From Trogon surrucura (lineage: Eukaryota > Chordata > Aves > Trogoniformes > Trogonidae): a stretch of 64,000 nt of DNA. Under the pieces are notes generated by a model. It made no database searches. It saw only the letters and a program-made list of their open reading frames with translations, and was not told the DNA's origin. The stretch's first letter is position 1; the number at the start of each line of letters is the position of its first letter. The DNA is taken from assembly GCA_020746105.1 (NCBI GenBank), contig CM036658.1, positions 27,677,099 to 27,741,098 of the forward strand. The letters run 5' to 3'. The position numbers were made by a program, and so were the translations under genes. Positions 45,237 through 58,800 of this stretch are shown in pieces.

Positions 45237-48200
45237 ATGTTGAAAAAGGGGGAAAACTGAGGAGATAAGGGCTCCTGTAGTATCCCCTGTGTCGCACTCT
45301 TGCAGACTTACTCTGTAGTCTCATGCTTTTGCCAGACAGTTGGAAGTGACCTCAGTAAAAAGTTTTAACCAGATTAGTATGAATCCATTTTTGACCTGTA
45401 GCACCTTGAGGAGATTGCGTAATGTTCTGCTGGTGCAGGGAGGACTGTTTCAGTCTCATATGTGTATAAATGAAGCTTTAGTGGAGGTTTTGAGCTTGTA
45501 TGAACTGTGCATGATCAGAGCTCAGAGAAGCAGATTATAAATTTCTCTGGTTCTCTGCTGTTGAGACTGGACAAATGGGAAATCTCAGTAACAGGATTAA
45601 AGGGCACTACAAATTACATTTACAGAAATACTCTACTGGAAGTAGATGAGAAGGTGAGTTTGAGAATCCCATACATTTCGTGGTCAGAATCGGAGAAAAC
45701 GTTTTTCTCCTCCTTCCCCTCACTTCCCTTGATTCAAGAAATACTTGCACTTAAACTTGACTGGATGTATATGTGAGGTATGTTAGGAACGTAAAAATTT
45801 GAACTCAAATTTACGTATCCTTGACAGGTAAACCACACTGCACATGCAATTACAGTTTTGTGATTACAGTTTCTTTGAAGTGGGAAGGGAACAGTAGGAC
45901 TGAGGCTTGGTTTGTCTGCACTATGGAAATTTGGTGGAATATGGTTTTTATAAACTTCCTCTCTCAGTCTACACATTAGAAATACCTCTTTTAAAGTGTG
46001 TCCTGAAAGAGGTTGAGACTTTTTGCTCTAACTATACAAGGTGTGTATCAGTACATTTTTGTTGAGAGTGGCACAGACTTTCACGTACATTGCCTGGTTC
46101 TGAAACATAAGGAAAATAAAATTACTTACTTTCCTCCTTTTTGGCAGTCAGATGAAACTATTTTTTTTCCTCTTTGTTTTAGTGGACATTTGGATTCTTG
46201 CTGATTAGACTGCCTTACAATGATGTTAGAGCAACTAAGTTGGCAGGAAGGTATGCTGTTTTGTGGCTCGTCACGGTGGCATCTGTAGCTCTTTTACTTT
46301 TCTGGTTGTTGAGACTGGAAGAGTGCTTTGAGACATGCTTAGTGACTGAAATTGAAATGTATCTGGAGCATTAAGTTGAGATCACAAGGTAAGGGTTCTT
46401 CCTTCAGAAGAAACCTGTTTGTTTGCTTTTAGTTTTTTCTGCAATCTTAACCCCTGCAGGAATTTCAGCATCTGCGTGGCTAAAAGACAGAGTCCTAAAC
46501 TGAGCCTAAGGTTCACTTACAGAAACTGGGTAAACAGTTAAGCATCTGTTTCCAAATCAGTCCTGTGGTACCAAGAGTTTGCTCCGTGAGTCCCAGGTTC
46601 TGCAGTGAGATTTCCTCCAACGTGGAAATAACATGGAGGAAGAGTAAAAGCAACAACGGTAGTGCAAGTGTGTTGCTAGGACAGCAAGCCTTGTGCCAAG
46701 CACAGAATGCTACCCTGTGATTGTTCCCATGAGTTCGGGGTGAGTGGGAGGAGGGACGTGTGCGTCGGGGTTCATTTTGCAGGCACGGAATGGTCACTGC
46801 TTCTGCCCAGGCAGTCACTTCCAGCTTTGCTGCTGGTACTCCAGTGAGAGCGGTGCAACATCCTTCATGTTTGGCTATTTTTTAGTAACAGTTTTGTGTG
46901 AAATTCAGCCTGGATCCATTTAATGACAAACTTCCGAAAACTGGGTAAGATGCCTGAGGTGTAGCTCTGCATGAAAGGTAGCCAGCAGTATCTTCTTGTG
47001 TAGGTCCTTTGAACAGACAAAAAACTTGTATGTTGCTTGAAAATGGACTAAAAGATGGGAGTGGGGTTGGGAGGAGGAGGAACAAGCACCTTCATATTGC
47101 AGACTAAGAATATCCTTATAAAGAATTAATGACAGCTTAATTAATACTAATTTTCTATAACTATTACTTTTTAAGCAAGGCTAATTTATCTCAGGAGGTG
47201 TTTGAAAGTTTTTTTTCATTATGTATTCCAGAATATTCTGGCATGTTATTTAGCAGTTAGGCACATTTCAGTTAAGTTAAAAGGTACGGGCTACTTTTTA
47301 ACATTGCTACTCTTTTACAGGAATAACGTGTTTTAGACTTGGTATTTGCTGCTGTGAATCTAATCCTTCTCACAGAGTCTCTTTAAAAATAGCTGTTTAT
47401 TGACTCCACTTTCTAGAAAGAGGCTTTGAGATTTTATGCCCTCTGGGGCTTACGTATCTGTGGCAGCTGAGAGTGCTGCTTCTGCTGCATACTCAGCATT
47501 GCAGCTGAAATAGGCAAAAATGGTGCCTGCAAACAGAGACAATATTAATTGCTCCCTGCAGTTAGGTAAATAGCTGCATCAGTGCATAACAGCAGGAGGG
47601 AGAGGGTTAACGATGGGCTAATTTTGTCCTCAGAGGGACCACAGGGCTGACTGGAAACAGCTGCTGTGCTCCGGCCTCCAGGCTGCAGGAGGGGGTTGCT
47701 GTGGTGAGCCTGGCAGGTTTGTTGAAGGGATGGAACAGAAGAATGGTACCTAGTGAAGATAATAAACAATGCAGAAAAGAAAGGACATAGAAGGGCATTC
47801 TAGGCCTGGATCCCAATAGAGAAGAAATCATAACAGGCAGGAGGGAAGGAGGGAGAGTCAGGCTGGAATTGCATACTGGAAGAGAGGGTGCTGCCACCTG
47901 CATGCCCTTGACCTCTCTGTGTGAACCTCAAGGCTTACAGTTAAGTCAACATGGTATAGTGTAGGTGTAGCTTGGGTATTGAAACAGCGCAGCTGTGTCA
48001 GTGCTGTGCTTGGCTGAGCTAGCTGGCTCTGTTAGAAAGCCAGGGAGTGTTGCTCAGGATACATTTTGGGTGTATGTTGCAGTGATTCACCAGAACTGCA
48101 TACTTCTGATAGCATTTTTTCAAAATATCAATGAACGTAGGAGTTTGGTTTATTGATATCAGCAACACAAGAGCCAAGTTATCCATGGCTCTGTAGCACG

Positions 48201-51200
48201 TGAACAATTTGGATCATTGTCATCTCTGGTAAGTAAGTACTGTGATCTTGTCATCTGGCAGTTGTCTTCTTTCTGTGCCTGTCATGTGCATAGACATGTC
48301 TTGTGTTCCTACTTGTATACGAGGAGATGTTACTAGCATTCATACACAGAACTTTTCAGCAGGTGCCTGTGTCTGCGTTTTGAACTGACACTTGCTTCTG
48401 TAGCTGAGAATACTTGTTAAAGCCCCAGAAATGCCTTAATTTAAGCAAGAGCGTACCCGTTTCATGAAAGAGAAACTGCTAGAGCCTTTCAAACATTTTT
48501 TCTGCAATTGATACAGATAGCTGGGGAGAGCAGGAACTGACTTTGAACTTCTCAGCACAAAGATCCATGGAATATACCTCAGAGATATACTTGAGAACAC
48601 CAGGACTGGTTATATGTAGGCTAAATTGACTCAAATGCTAATATAGCAGGGGCCAGTGATGCAGTATATGCATAGATTTAGGTTGCTCACAGCAAAAGTA
48701 TTTAGCCTTGTCAGCTGTACGGCCAGGCACTGTCCCGCAGGACTGCAATGAGTTGAGCACCAGAAATGTGAAACCAGTGTGCTCCAAAGAAGGGCAAAAG
48801 TGAGGATCAAAAGTGAAAGAGCACCTTCTGTTAAACAGATTAGGGCATGTCAGCCTTGTATGATAAGGAAGGAAAAGGGGTATATATTTTGAGAGAGCAT
48901 TATAAATTCATGAGTGACACAGAAAAGATCAAAAGGGAAAAAAGTTATCCTGGAGGTACAGAACATGCAAAGCAATACCAGGGAAGCCTTACAAGTGTGT
49001 ACCCAGCTCTTATACTTTTTCTTTTGACTTCTGTGATTTGTTGCTCTGAGGTAGGCTGCTGGACTGTCAGCCTGTGGTCTGGCCTGGTAGAGCACTTCTT
49101 AAGTAAGCTCTTACAACTATGAAACTTGGGAAAGCTATTACCATGTTTTTTCTTCACTGAAGTTTCTTCAGTTAGATTGGAGTAGTTACTCTTCCATTAT
49201 TAAGATTATGTTAAAGATAATACTTCTTAATATGTCAGGATTTTAGAGCCCACAGAAATTATTTCTGAGAATGTTCGTTAAAATAATGCATCAGCATAAC
49301 TCTTCACCTGAATTGTGAAACATCATGTTACACAAACAGTGAAGAATATGAAAAAAAATAGCTTCTGCTCTGATTCTACCAAATTGTGTGAGTGTATACC
49401 ACATGCCATATAAAGATACAAATGAGAATGCTCTGTGAGTGGGGAACATGCTCTATGAAGAACTAACACAGAATAGCTTTAGCTTTGGTGTGAGCAAGTG
49501 TTTCGACCACTGTAATGTGCAGGGGTGAAAAATAAGCGATGTGTTAAATGAATTAATGTAGTGTTCATCTTCTTCTGTCAGGACAATTAACATGAGTAAA
49601 ATATTTGCCCTACTTTAAACAGATAAGGAGGAGCTGTATTGTGTTCCTCTTAAGATTAATGTTCCTATATGGGCAGCAGAGAGCACAAGATTTATTTCCT
49701 GAATCTTCTGTGGATTTATAGCTGTACCAGTTACTGCTTGAAAGCTCTTTATGAGCCATGTTCACAGTGAGTCTTGCTTGTCTTAGTGGAAGTGGTCATA
49801 AGAAGAATGCCGGCATTTTGAAGTGTTAAGTGGGATGTGTGACACGTACAATGCCTTTAAATTATAAATCTTGTCATGACCCGTGATTTTATTTTATATA
49901 TGTACATATGTGGGCATGCATTTGTACGATATAAACATAAAAAATGTATTTTACTAAATGCTTTAGGAGTAACTTCCTGTGCTGTGCTGGCTTCCTTAGA
50001 GATTTAGTAATGTTTTTTGTGTTATTATTTGATGATTTAAAGCAAAGAAAATTACACTCAAGGAGAGAGTGACAGTCTCATGGGATGTGCACTTTCCGTG
50101 GAACCATGCTCTAGACTCATAAATATCTATGCGACTCCTGTTTATTTAATAGGATTGCATGGGTGAAATATGGGGTCGAATTTGGCATTCACAGTCCAAG
50201 GTACAGAGTGAACCTGCCTTGGGCGTGGTAGAGACAGGCGCGCAACAGTGGAAATGCTATGTAAATTAATCTCAAAATGTTAGAGCAGTTGCTATTTTTA
50301 TTTTTGTTTGATGGAAGCTTTCAACTTTGCTAATTATAAGCATCTGTAATTTCATTAAGTGCAATTAAATTTTGAGTGTGTGTATATACCATTGAAGATT
50401 AATTGTCCCGTAGACACCCTGAAACGTTTAAATGTTCACTTTTCTTTTTCAGAAAAATTGCATGCAAAAAGTCATATAAAATTAGTAGTATTAACCAAAA
50501 TACATAGTTGTCTGTTTAGAAAATGGCTTTTCCATTTACAGAAACTTTTGATGTATAAGAAAGTTGTTATGCTTCTTTTCCTAACAACAAGGGTAAATTT
50601 TGCAAAGCGTGGTTGTTTTTTGCAATCACTAGATTCAGATGTTTGTCTCTTCTGGTTACTTTTGGGTCTTGTTTTTAGGCTTTTCTTCTCATGTTACGTA
50701 AAATTTTCTTTTCCATGAAGATGTTAAGCATGTGTTGTAATAGATCCATTAGTCCAGTCCTCGGGCACACTCAGAAGTACAATAATTAGCACCATGCTCC
50801 TTTCATTAAGTGTGCCCTGTCCGTTTAATTTTTCAAAGGAAGATCTCTTCTGTGATTACGTCTTTTTGGTTTTGGGGATTTTTTGGTTTTGTTTTTTGCC
50901 AGCGTGTTCTAGAACTGATCCTGAACACTGGAATAGCATTAGATTACGTGTTCTGTGACATTTTTTGAACAATTGTGTAGTATGTTTTCTTCATCAAACA
51001 CTTTTTACCGTGATCAGTGTGAGAGATTTTTTTTGTTAAAGAAGTGGTTTGAAATGTTCACAAGTGCCTACAAATGTTAATTTCCAGTTTAAAAAAAAAC
51101 AAACAGGCTCAGTTGAAATTGTTTATGAATGATGCAAACGCATTGAATACATCTCTTGCAGACTGGTCTTTGTTTTTCTAGAATTTGGATAGTTTCATCC

Positions 51201-52234
51201 TGGCTTGTATTGGCATGTTATTTGTTTAGTGTTGCACAAGCATATGAAGTAACTGTTTAATGTCTAATAGGACAAGAATTGCTTCAGCAGCAGAGTCACA
51301 AAATGTCCATTTTGTCTGTCACTAGAAATTTGTAGGGTTTTTGTTAGTGCGTAGCAGTTGTTTCAGACATATGGTTTCAGGGCGTATTTGTAGGCACATC
51401 AAACAATTCAGTCGTACCACTTTTTTAGTCATTTTGACTTTCTCTTGGGTAATTACTTGGAGGACTGTTGACCATGGCATTTCAGGGCTATGCTCCAGAG
51501 ATCTCACAGCTGAAATTGTCTAGGGAATATTGAGCTCTCCTGTCACTGCTTCTGGGAGATGGTTATTCTTTTAAGTTTTTCAGCTCCATCTTGTCAGCAC
51601 ATTCACAGAAATGGACTTTGATTATATTTATTTCATCACTTGGACCATAAAAAATGCACCTTTCATGGAGCATGGCCAGGAAAAGGTGGCATGAAAATTG
51701 TGTAGGACTGAGAAGAAAAATGGGTGAGAGTAGCTACACATTTATATAACAGTCACTTTAAGTAAGTATATTATTTCCAAGTAGTGGTTGCTGATCTGTG
51801 CTTCTGATAAAATGTGAACTTGACAGTGCCTTTGAGTTTTTATGTACAGCAAATGTCTGCAACACTTTATGTATCTTTAATTCTTAGAAAGCTATTTTTA
51901 AGCTTTGTCTAGATTTTCCTTTCTTTTGAAGAGTTTTTAAGACATTTTCTGGTTGTGTGAACCTGTGCTATAACGTTTTGCATAGTTTTTTTGTTCTGTG
52001 TATCTGCCACGTCTTAACATGACAGGGTCTCATTCACCCTAGTAGATGAGTGCCAGCCTTGTCTAAGCTTTTCCTGATATTGTTCTGTACTACCATTAAT
52101 GAAAGTTAGCAGTGCACAGCAGAATCACAGCCTTAAGATTTCTGAAGTCAAAATCCAGACGACGTTTTATCGTTCTCTGTCTTTGCTGTGTTGTCTTTGT
52201 CACATTAGGCACCAATAAATCTGTCAAAGTTTAA
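45237..52234. other. Non-coding stretch, 7 kb, likely MCC intron
   Basis: AT-rich single-copy DNA with no transposable element or exon recognised. Open frames at 45507-45776, 46513-46818 (-), 47607-47903 (-), 48847-49122 and 50359-50718 carry no identifiable domain. The ATG at 50158, followed by a 'gaaatatggggtcg' word, was checked as a possible MCC start exon and rejected. Confidence 0.5.
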
Positions 52235-53013
52235 GGTAGAGCTGGCCACTAAATGCCGACAGACGCTTTCTGTGACCACCCCACCTCCTTCCCAGGGCAG
52301 GATAACAGGGGAATCAGGGAGAGAGACTTTGGGGTTGAAAAAAATTTCAACCAATTTAATGAAAAAGAAGAACAATGCTGACAATAACAATGAAGATGTT
52401 AAACTATATGCAGATATTATACAAGTATACAAATACATTCAAAGATATAAGAAAATGTGTTAATATGGAACCCGTGCCCTCCAGATGACAACTAGGTCCT
52501 GAGCAGAAAAGTCCCAGGCTGGAGTCTGCAGCAGACAGGAGCACCTGAGCCCAGTCTCCTGATGACAGTCCAAAAAAAACCCCGAAAGAAAGCCTTGGAG
52601 CAGCTGTGCGGCTCCTATCCAGGGAGACAGGGGAAGGTGACCTGTCCTGACAAACAGCGCTCCTCTGCTGAGTGGAAGCGGGAGGTGAAGACACCAGCAG
52701 CACAGGGAGAGTTGACAGCCAATGGCAACCCTTCCAGCACAGCAAGCACTAAAACGCCCCACCCAGGCTCTTCTTAGGGGCTCTTATATACTGAGCACCA
52801 TGAGAAGGATTGCTGTGATTGGTCCATCTGGACGACCTGACCCATCCTCACAGCTGCCCCTCCTCCCGCATTGCGATTCCTGCCACTGCCAGGCAGCCCC
52901 AGAAAGCTTTTGTCCTGGTGCTCTCAAACAAGGACAGCAAACTTTTTCTTTCCTTGACAGCAATTGCAGGTTTTAGCCATGTTCTCCTCTTTCTCCTGAG
53001 GAAGAAGGATGTC
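52235..53013 (-). mobile_element. Solo LTR of an endogenous retrovirus, antisense (family 1)
   Basis: Shares its left-edge words 'gagctggccactaaatgccg' and 'acagacgctttct' and its overall organisation with the LTR at 8722-9382. On the minus strand a CCAAT box lies at about 52818-52823, a TATA box 'tatataag' at about 52784-52791 and an ATTAAA signal at 52355-52360, the normal order for U3, R and U5. It is about 120 bases longer than the other copy. No gag, pol or env sequence is next to it, so it is a solo LTR. The open frames of about 70-113 codons inside it are chance. Confidence 0.8.
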
Positions 53014-56000
53014 AGAAAATACAATATGTAGTCATTTGGTTTTGGTTTTCCCTTTCTGCGGTTTTAGCTGGGATTCACATTGTATTTTCCGTGCCTCTCA
53101 TCTCTCATCTTACAAAGCAGCTTGAATTTTCAGATCCAATGTAGTGTCCAGTATCGTTTGCCAACAAAAAAGAACAGGGAGGTTTTCAGAGATGAGGTAG
53201 CATTCTGAATACTTGGTCAGGTGGTTGTGTGTGTACTGCCCCTCATTAAAATAAATCATAGCAATACACAGAAAATGGCCATGTCTGAAATGTCTGTTTG
53301 CACTAAACTGTGTGAAATGCAAATGGGAAGCAAAAGAGAGGAGGGTGATGGAACCCAGTACTCTCTGACCAAGTTCTTTTAGGTGGTCCAGACGTGGAGA
53401 GTGTCACGTTTTAACATCAGATTTACTTGCTTGAAGGTAGCTGATGTTTTGTGGGATTTCTGATGTAGCCGAGTGATAAAAAATATACTGAGAACACAAT
53501 ATAAATACGAGTTGCATAGCAGAATATGGCAATTGCAACACACAGTTCAGTCATAGAACCGGTGTGATTCCTGTTACTGGTCTCTATAATATGCTCACTG
53601 TCACAATGCTTGGCATCCTCAGTCCCAGTAGGGAGGCATCCATGGATTGAAGCCAGCTCAAACCTATTGCTGTCTTTGAAAATCCTTTGCTAATTTTCTG
53701 GATTTTATCTCCTATATTGTGCTGAGCCTTTTACACGCCTGCCTCTTGCTGGCCCAGCTGACTCAGGGAAGATATTTACACTTGGTGAACACAGGGAGAA
53801 ACCTTTCCACCACCAGCTGGTCACTTAGCTGTTGATAGCTTTTTATCTAAAATGAAGACCACAGTTTGGTCTGCTTGGTGTTCACATAAAGTTAGATTCT
53901 TCGCAGCGGCTCTGGTCGGTAAAACCCTGAGCCGCCTTCCATGGTAGAGGTTTACTGATTAGCCACAGAGGTCACACAGAGAACAAATGGGTCTTCTGGT
54001 GTTCGGCTGCTTTATCTTGTTATCTCCTTACCAGGATCTTGATGTTTTGTGGCTCTCTTATTATGTTAGAAGTTACATTTCTGAAAATTCATTCCCAAGA
54101 TGACAAGCAGCAGTACTGTGGCCAAGGAGACCAGGATGCAAGAGGAACAAGATAAGATTAGTTTTTCATTTCATGGAGAAGGATGTGCTTAGGTCCCTTT
54201 TTGTGATTTCTGTCTCGGAAATAGCTGGTGTTAGCAGTATGGTTTAGTTAGTCTGGTTCCAGGCTGAGGGAAAGAAAAATATGGGTCAGATTTAGTGATG
54301 AGGGTCACAGTTCACAGTGGCCAGGAAAAATGCTGCGTATAGGAGTAACTGTACTAATTCACAGTACAGTTGAGTACTTTAACCTGTGGATTTTTTCAGC
54401 ACTCTCCTTCATTGCCCTTTGTTTCTTTTCCTTTGTTTTGTTCATGGCCTCAGAACACTTGCAACAACATCAGCAACACATAGTGGGCTTTTTAGTGGTG
54501 GAATTCAATAGTAGCTGTACTGGATCAGTATAAAGTTTATGGCCTTTGTCAATTAACTTCTTTCTCTGTATGAAGTGTTTCTCTGTCGGACTTGTTGCTT
54601 AAAGGCTCAGGCCAGGCGTATGTTGTACAAACATAAATCTGCATGGTGTCTGTTTTAATTTTTACAAACTACTGATTTTTTGATTTTTGATTATAAATCT
54701 TGTGTCATTACGAGGCAGCTCACCTTGAACTACAAACGTTTGTTATGAAAGTTAGCGATAGTAACTCTCCCTTGTCTACTGGTGTTTGCTGAGGGGAGGA
54801 GAAAAAGCAGCAGGCCATAGGGCTACCTGCGTTCTCCTCTCTTTGTCAGTTGTCGTACCATTAGTAGTTCAGTGCTGCAGTTACAATCATGGCTGACCTG
54901 CCTTCCAGCCGAGATTTTTAAATGGAATCTTCCCACCTTTAATAGTTTGGGTAATTAAATAAGAATTCTCAATGTGAGCTTTTCTTTTTCCGCACAGGAT
55001 GACTTTTTTCTTAACTGTAGCTCTTTGCTGAGATGTTTCCTTGTTTGTGTTACAGCAGCATCCAAAGATCTGTCCTCCAGTTCCCACACTGCTGTGTGCT
55101 GTACAAACACACTGGTCTGTGGGAACGCTCACACCTTAAGGGAAGATGCAGCAATACTTTGTGACACCTATTCTAAAGAAGTGGGGAGGAGAGCTTGGCT
55201 CAGCTACACTAGCTGAGTTAACCTTGTTATGTATTGCATTAGTAGCTCGAAGCACCACTTGCCTGTGGCTTACTGCTGTGTGCACTGGGAACATACATGA
55301 AACCAAGGAGCATCCCAAGAAGCCTTCCTCTGTTTATGATAACTTTACATTGTCCAGTCTGCCCTTTCAGTAGCTTACTTTTTTTTTAAAGTGTTTTGTT
55401 AGTACTTGGAAGCTGGACTGGTCCAATTTAGAAACTCTAATTTTGGATGGTAAAAGAAAAACATATTTTCCTTGTGATTAGTAAAGAAATCCTTTGGTTA
55501 CTTGAGGAAGAGATATGCTGTATGGAACAAGGAGGCTGATGTAACTCACGTACCGGACACCTTTGTTTGCCAGAAGCTGCCAGACCAGGCAGCAGTGTTA
55601 CTGTGAAACTAGATAGTTCATGCTGTTTCTTACCCAGTCCAGGCTGTGCTAAGGGATGTGAAGAAGAGCCGAGCTGACTGCAGTGTGGGAAGAGGACAAA
55701 GACAAATCCACGGGAATTCCACCTCATTAGTTCCACTAACTGTTCAGAGAACAAGTTGTTTTTCATCGAGACTTCTAAATTAACGGTGTCCTTTTATATT
55801 ACAGCACAATGTGTATGGGCATTATTGGTCTGGTGTTTAATTAAAACCACAGCTGGTGATCATTTAATTATAGTGTAGGAAAGAAAATGATACTTACTTG
55901 ACAATGTAGCATTGTTGTACTCAATTTAGAGAATTGTAGCCGTATTTTCGTGTATTATTTGAAAGCTGTGGTGAAGAGTGCAAGATGTGATGAACAAACT

Positions 56001-57819
56001 GATGAACTCTGTTGCATTGCATCTGTTAAGGGGATAAGGTGAAACAGTGGCTCACAAATTCACCAGCTTTCCTGAAAATGGGAAGTCAGTTATGAACAGA
56101 TTGGTACAATTAGGCTGGGTCTTGTTTCTCTGCACTGCAAAACCAGTGCATAGTTTCCTGTGGAATGAAGGACGCTTTGCTGAAGGCCAAAAATACTTAA
56201 AAATATTCAGGGTGTTTCTGGGTTTATTAAGAGGTTTCAGCATACTTGCTTGAAAGAAGCTGTGTAACATGTACACATAACAGACCTGAGTTACTGTTTT
56301 TTCAATTGAAAAATGAGACTGTGTCAAGAATCCTAAACCTACTGCAAAATGAAATTGTGTGTATGTACACTTGTACTGAAATGAGTAACTGCACACATGA
56401 GACATTTTTGTACCTGACATAGTAAGAATGGTTTCGGCTGGACACAGAGTTCAGAATATCTGGAGCTTCTAGCAAAATGAGAACACAACGCTTAAAACTG
56501 CAGAATTCTCATCTAAAGATCTTTATATCGTTATGTTTTCTGCCTCAAAACTAGTGGTGGCCTTTACTGTAACAGTGGGAATGCTATACATGAAGGAGCT
56601 GTTGCCAGATGATCTAGTCCTCCTGCTGTCATACAGCTACTTTCACACATCAGTATATGAAAGTACCTGTGGTTTTGCTGGCTTCCAGTATTGTATAAGT
56701 AAAATCAATATCAAAATAAGATTCATAAGCAGATTGACTGGAAATGGAACAAGAAAAATAACTTAAAAGTGACCAGCTCGATAAGACATCGGAGTGAGAT
56801 ACTGAAACTGTCTGGAGGATTAGAAACAGAGTTTTTGTCTTGGTCTGAATCTTGGCAGTGGTGTTTGCTATGTTACTTGGTCCAGTGTGAAAGGTCATTT
56901 TTGTTTTCTCACCAGGGTTAAATTGGGAGTTGTTTCTTTACTACTACAAAGAAAGACTTGAGTATTATTGACTAAGTTTTCCTCCTGAGCTTTTTGGTTG
57001 TGGTTGTGGGTACTGATTGTTGAATTCTAGCTGATGCCTTCAGTGTAATGGTGAACAGGATGTTTAAGGGCAGGAAGAGAAAGTGAATGAATTATAAATA
57101 CAGAATTATTTTAAGAATTGTTCTTGATTTCTGGGTTAGGTACCTAACGTTATTTAGTTGATGTTAATTGTCCAGTCTGCTATATATTTCCACATGCTAT
57201 CAGTTAAATGTAGTACGTATCTTTCGTCAAAAAGACGTACTGCAGAAAGAAAAACAGTTCAGGTTCTTCATGTGCGGCTTCAGTAGATTAGAATCATTGA
57301 AACTCACTGACGTGAGACTGAGGAGAACAACAGCTACAGACCAGTAGATCACAGTGCAGTAAGCTTTAGTTGTAAAATAAAACTGAATCCTGTGCATGGA
57401 GTTATTCCCCACACCAAACTGATAACCGCTACGTGTATGAAAGGATATGATACACCTTCCTCTATAATATGAACCTGAGTCAACATTTAGTGTAAGGCTT
57501 CATGACACAAGACTCAAGTTACTTCATATTAAACTAATGTTAGAACTAATCTACAAATTTACAGCTGAATTAGACTTCATTGCATTTGTCCTTATAACAT
57601 GTTTTCTGATGAATGAATGTGTGTGCTGAGTGGAGAGGAGAACTCCATGTGAAAAGTGTCTAGTCGCATGCGGATTTTAGACTGTCACATTAAAGTTCTT
57701 ATTCAGTACTTCAGTAATCCATAAATATTGTAGCTACTGTATAATCCCACATCTTCTTTCAGATGCTACTGGTACACACCTTGTGAATTGGTTAATTTTT
57801 TTTCCCTTTTGTTTTCTAG
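53014..57819. other. Non-coding stretch, 4.8 kb, likely MCC intron
   Basis: Single-copy DNA leading to the MCC exon. No transposable element or other exon recognised. The final 30 bases form a strong polypyrimidine tract and AG acceptor (57791-57819) for the exon that follows. Confidence 0.55.
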
Positions 57820-57933
57820 CTTCATTTAGCAGCCCTGGCTTCATTAAAGGAAGACATAGTGGAGCTTAATAAACGTCTTCAGCAAACAGAAAGGGAGCGT
57901 GACCTGTTGGAAAAGAAATTGGCAAAAGCACAG
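57820..57933 (+). CDS. MCC: MCC internal coding exon (coiled-coil segment)
   Basis: The exon is 114 bases, 38 codons, phase 0 at both ends. It is preceded by a long T-rich tract ending 'ttttgttttctag' and followed by the donor 'cag|gtgagc'. The translation contains 'LASLKEDIVELNKRLQQTER' and ends 'DLLEKKLAKAQ'. I recognise it as the early coiled coil of MCC, colorectal mutant cancer protein, corresponding to about residues 20-57 of the short human isoform. From memory it differs there by Ser to Leu and Gly to Glu near its start. Leu/Ile and other core residues at exon positions 6, 9, 13, 16, 20, 23, 27, 30, 34 and 37 follow a perfect 3-4 heptad spacing. MCC is a cytoplasmic and membrane-associated coiled-coil protein reported to dampen Wnt/beta-catenin signalling and to bind PDZ proteins such as Scribble through its C-terminus. 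The preceding and following exons were not found in the window, so only this fragment is present. Confidence 0.92.
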
Positions 57934-58214
57934 GTGAGCAATAATTCAAGATTCTGAAGATCGTTCTTGGTTTTGTGTTGTCCTTGTTCTTCAGGACACA
58001 ACATGGTACATGGGGAGAAAATAAAATATCTGAACAATGTCACAAGTGAGAAAGAATTCTAAGACTACAAGAAACATAGTTGCTGTGGGGTTTGAATTTT
58101 ATGTGCTGATGACATTCCTCTAAAAAATAGCAAGAAATAATTAGATTAGTTTTGTTTTAAAGCCAGTATAAGCAACAACTGCTTTGAAACATTGTAGAAT
58201 ATAAAAATTGCAGC
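57934..58214. other. MCC intron, short spacer before a CR1
   Basis: Intron sequence directly after the MCC donor. It shows no motif apart from the donor itself and is bounded on the right by a CR1 insertion less than 300 bases from the exon. Confidence 0.6.
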
Positions 58215-58800
58215 ATACTCTTACTGGAGTAGCAAGTAGGTCAAGAGAGGTCCTCCTGCCCCTCTACTGTGCCCTGGTGAGGCCACATCTGGAATATTGT
58301 GTCCAGTTCTGGGCCCCTCAGTTCAAGAAGGACAGGGAGCTGCTTGAGAGAGTCCAGCACAGAGCCACAAAGATGAAGGGAGTGGAGCATCTCCCTTATG
58401 AGGAAAGGCTGAAGGAGCTGGATCTCTTTAGCTTGGAGAAGAGGAGGCTGAGGGGTGACCTCATTAATGTTTATAAATATGTCAAGGGGGAATGTCAGGA
58501 GGATGGAGCCAGGCTCTTTTCAGCGGCGTCCACTGACAGGACAAGGGGCAATGGGTGGAAGCTGGAACACAGGAGGTTCCATAAAAATATGAGGAAAAAC
58601 TTTTTTACTGTGAGGGTGACCGAGCACTGGAACAGGCTGCCCAGGGAGGTTGTGGAATCTCCTTCTCTTGAGACATTCAAAACCCGCCTGGATGCGTTCC
58701 TGGGCGCTCTACTGTAGGTGATCCTGCTCTGGCAGGGGGGTTGGACTAGATGATCTTTAAGGTCCCTTCCAACCTTTAACATTCTGTGATTCTGTGATTA
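58215..58800 (+). mobile_element. CR1 LINE 3' part, sense, young, in MCC intron
   Basis: A 5'-truncated copy that keeps an uninterrupted frame of 169 codons (58208-58717) over the reverse-transcriptase C-terminus. It carries '[20 protein letters not shown]', '[19 protein letters not shown]', '[20 protein letters not shown]' and '[20 protein letters not shown]', followed by the 3' untranslated region and a tail ending 'cattctgtgattctgtgatt'. The open frame indicates recent insertion, but the catalytic core is absent. It belongs with the copies at 19945-21425 and 61577-62998 by its C-terminal sequence ('DRTRGNG.KLEH', 'VRVTEHWN'). Confidence 0.95.

Noticed and set aside
50158..50215. ATG with a 'gaaatatgg' word, checked as the short-isoform MCC start
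   Set aside because: The following codons do not match the expected N-terminus and there is no convincing donor in phase 0.
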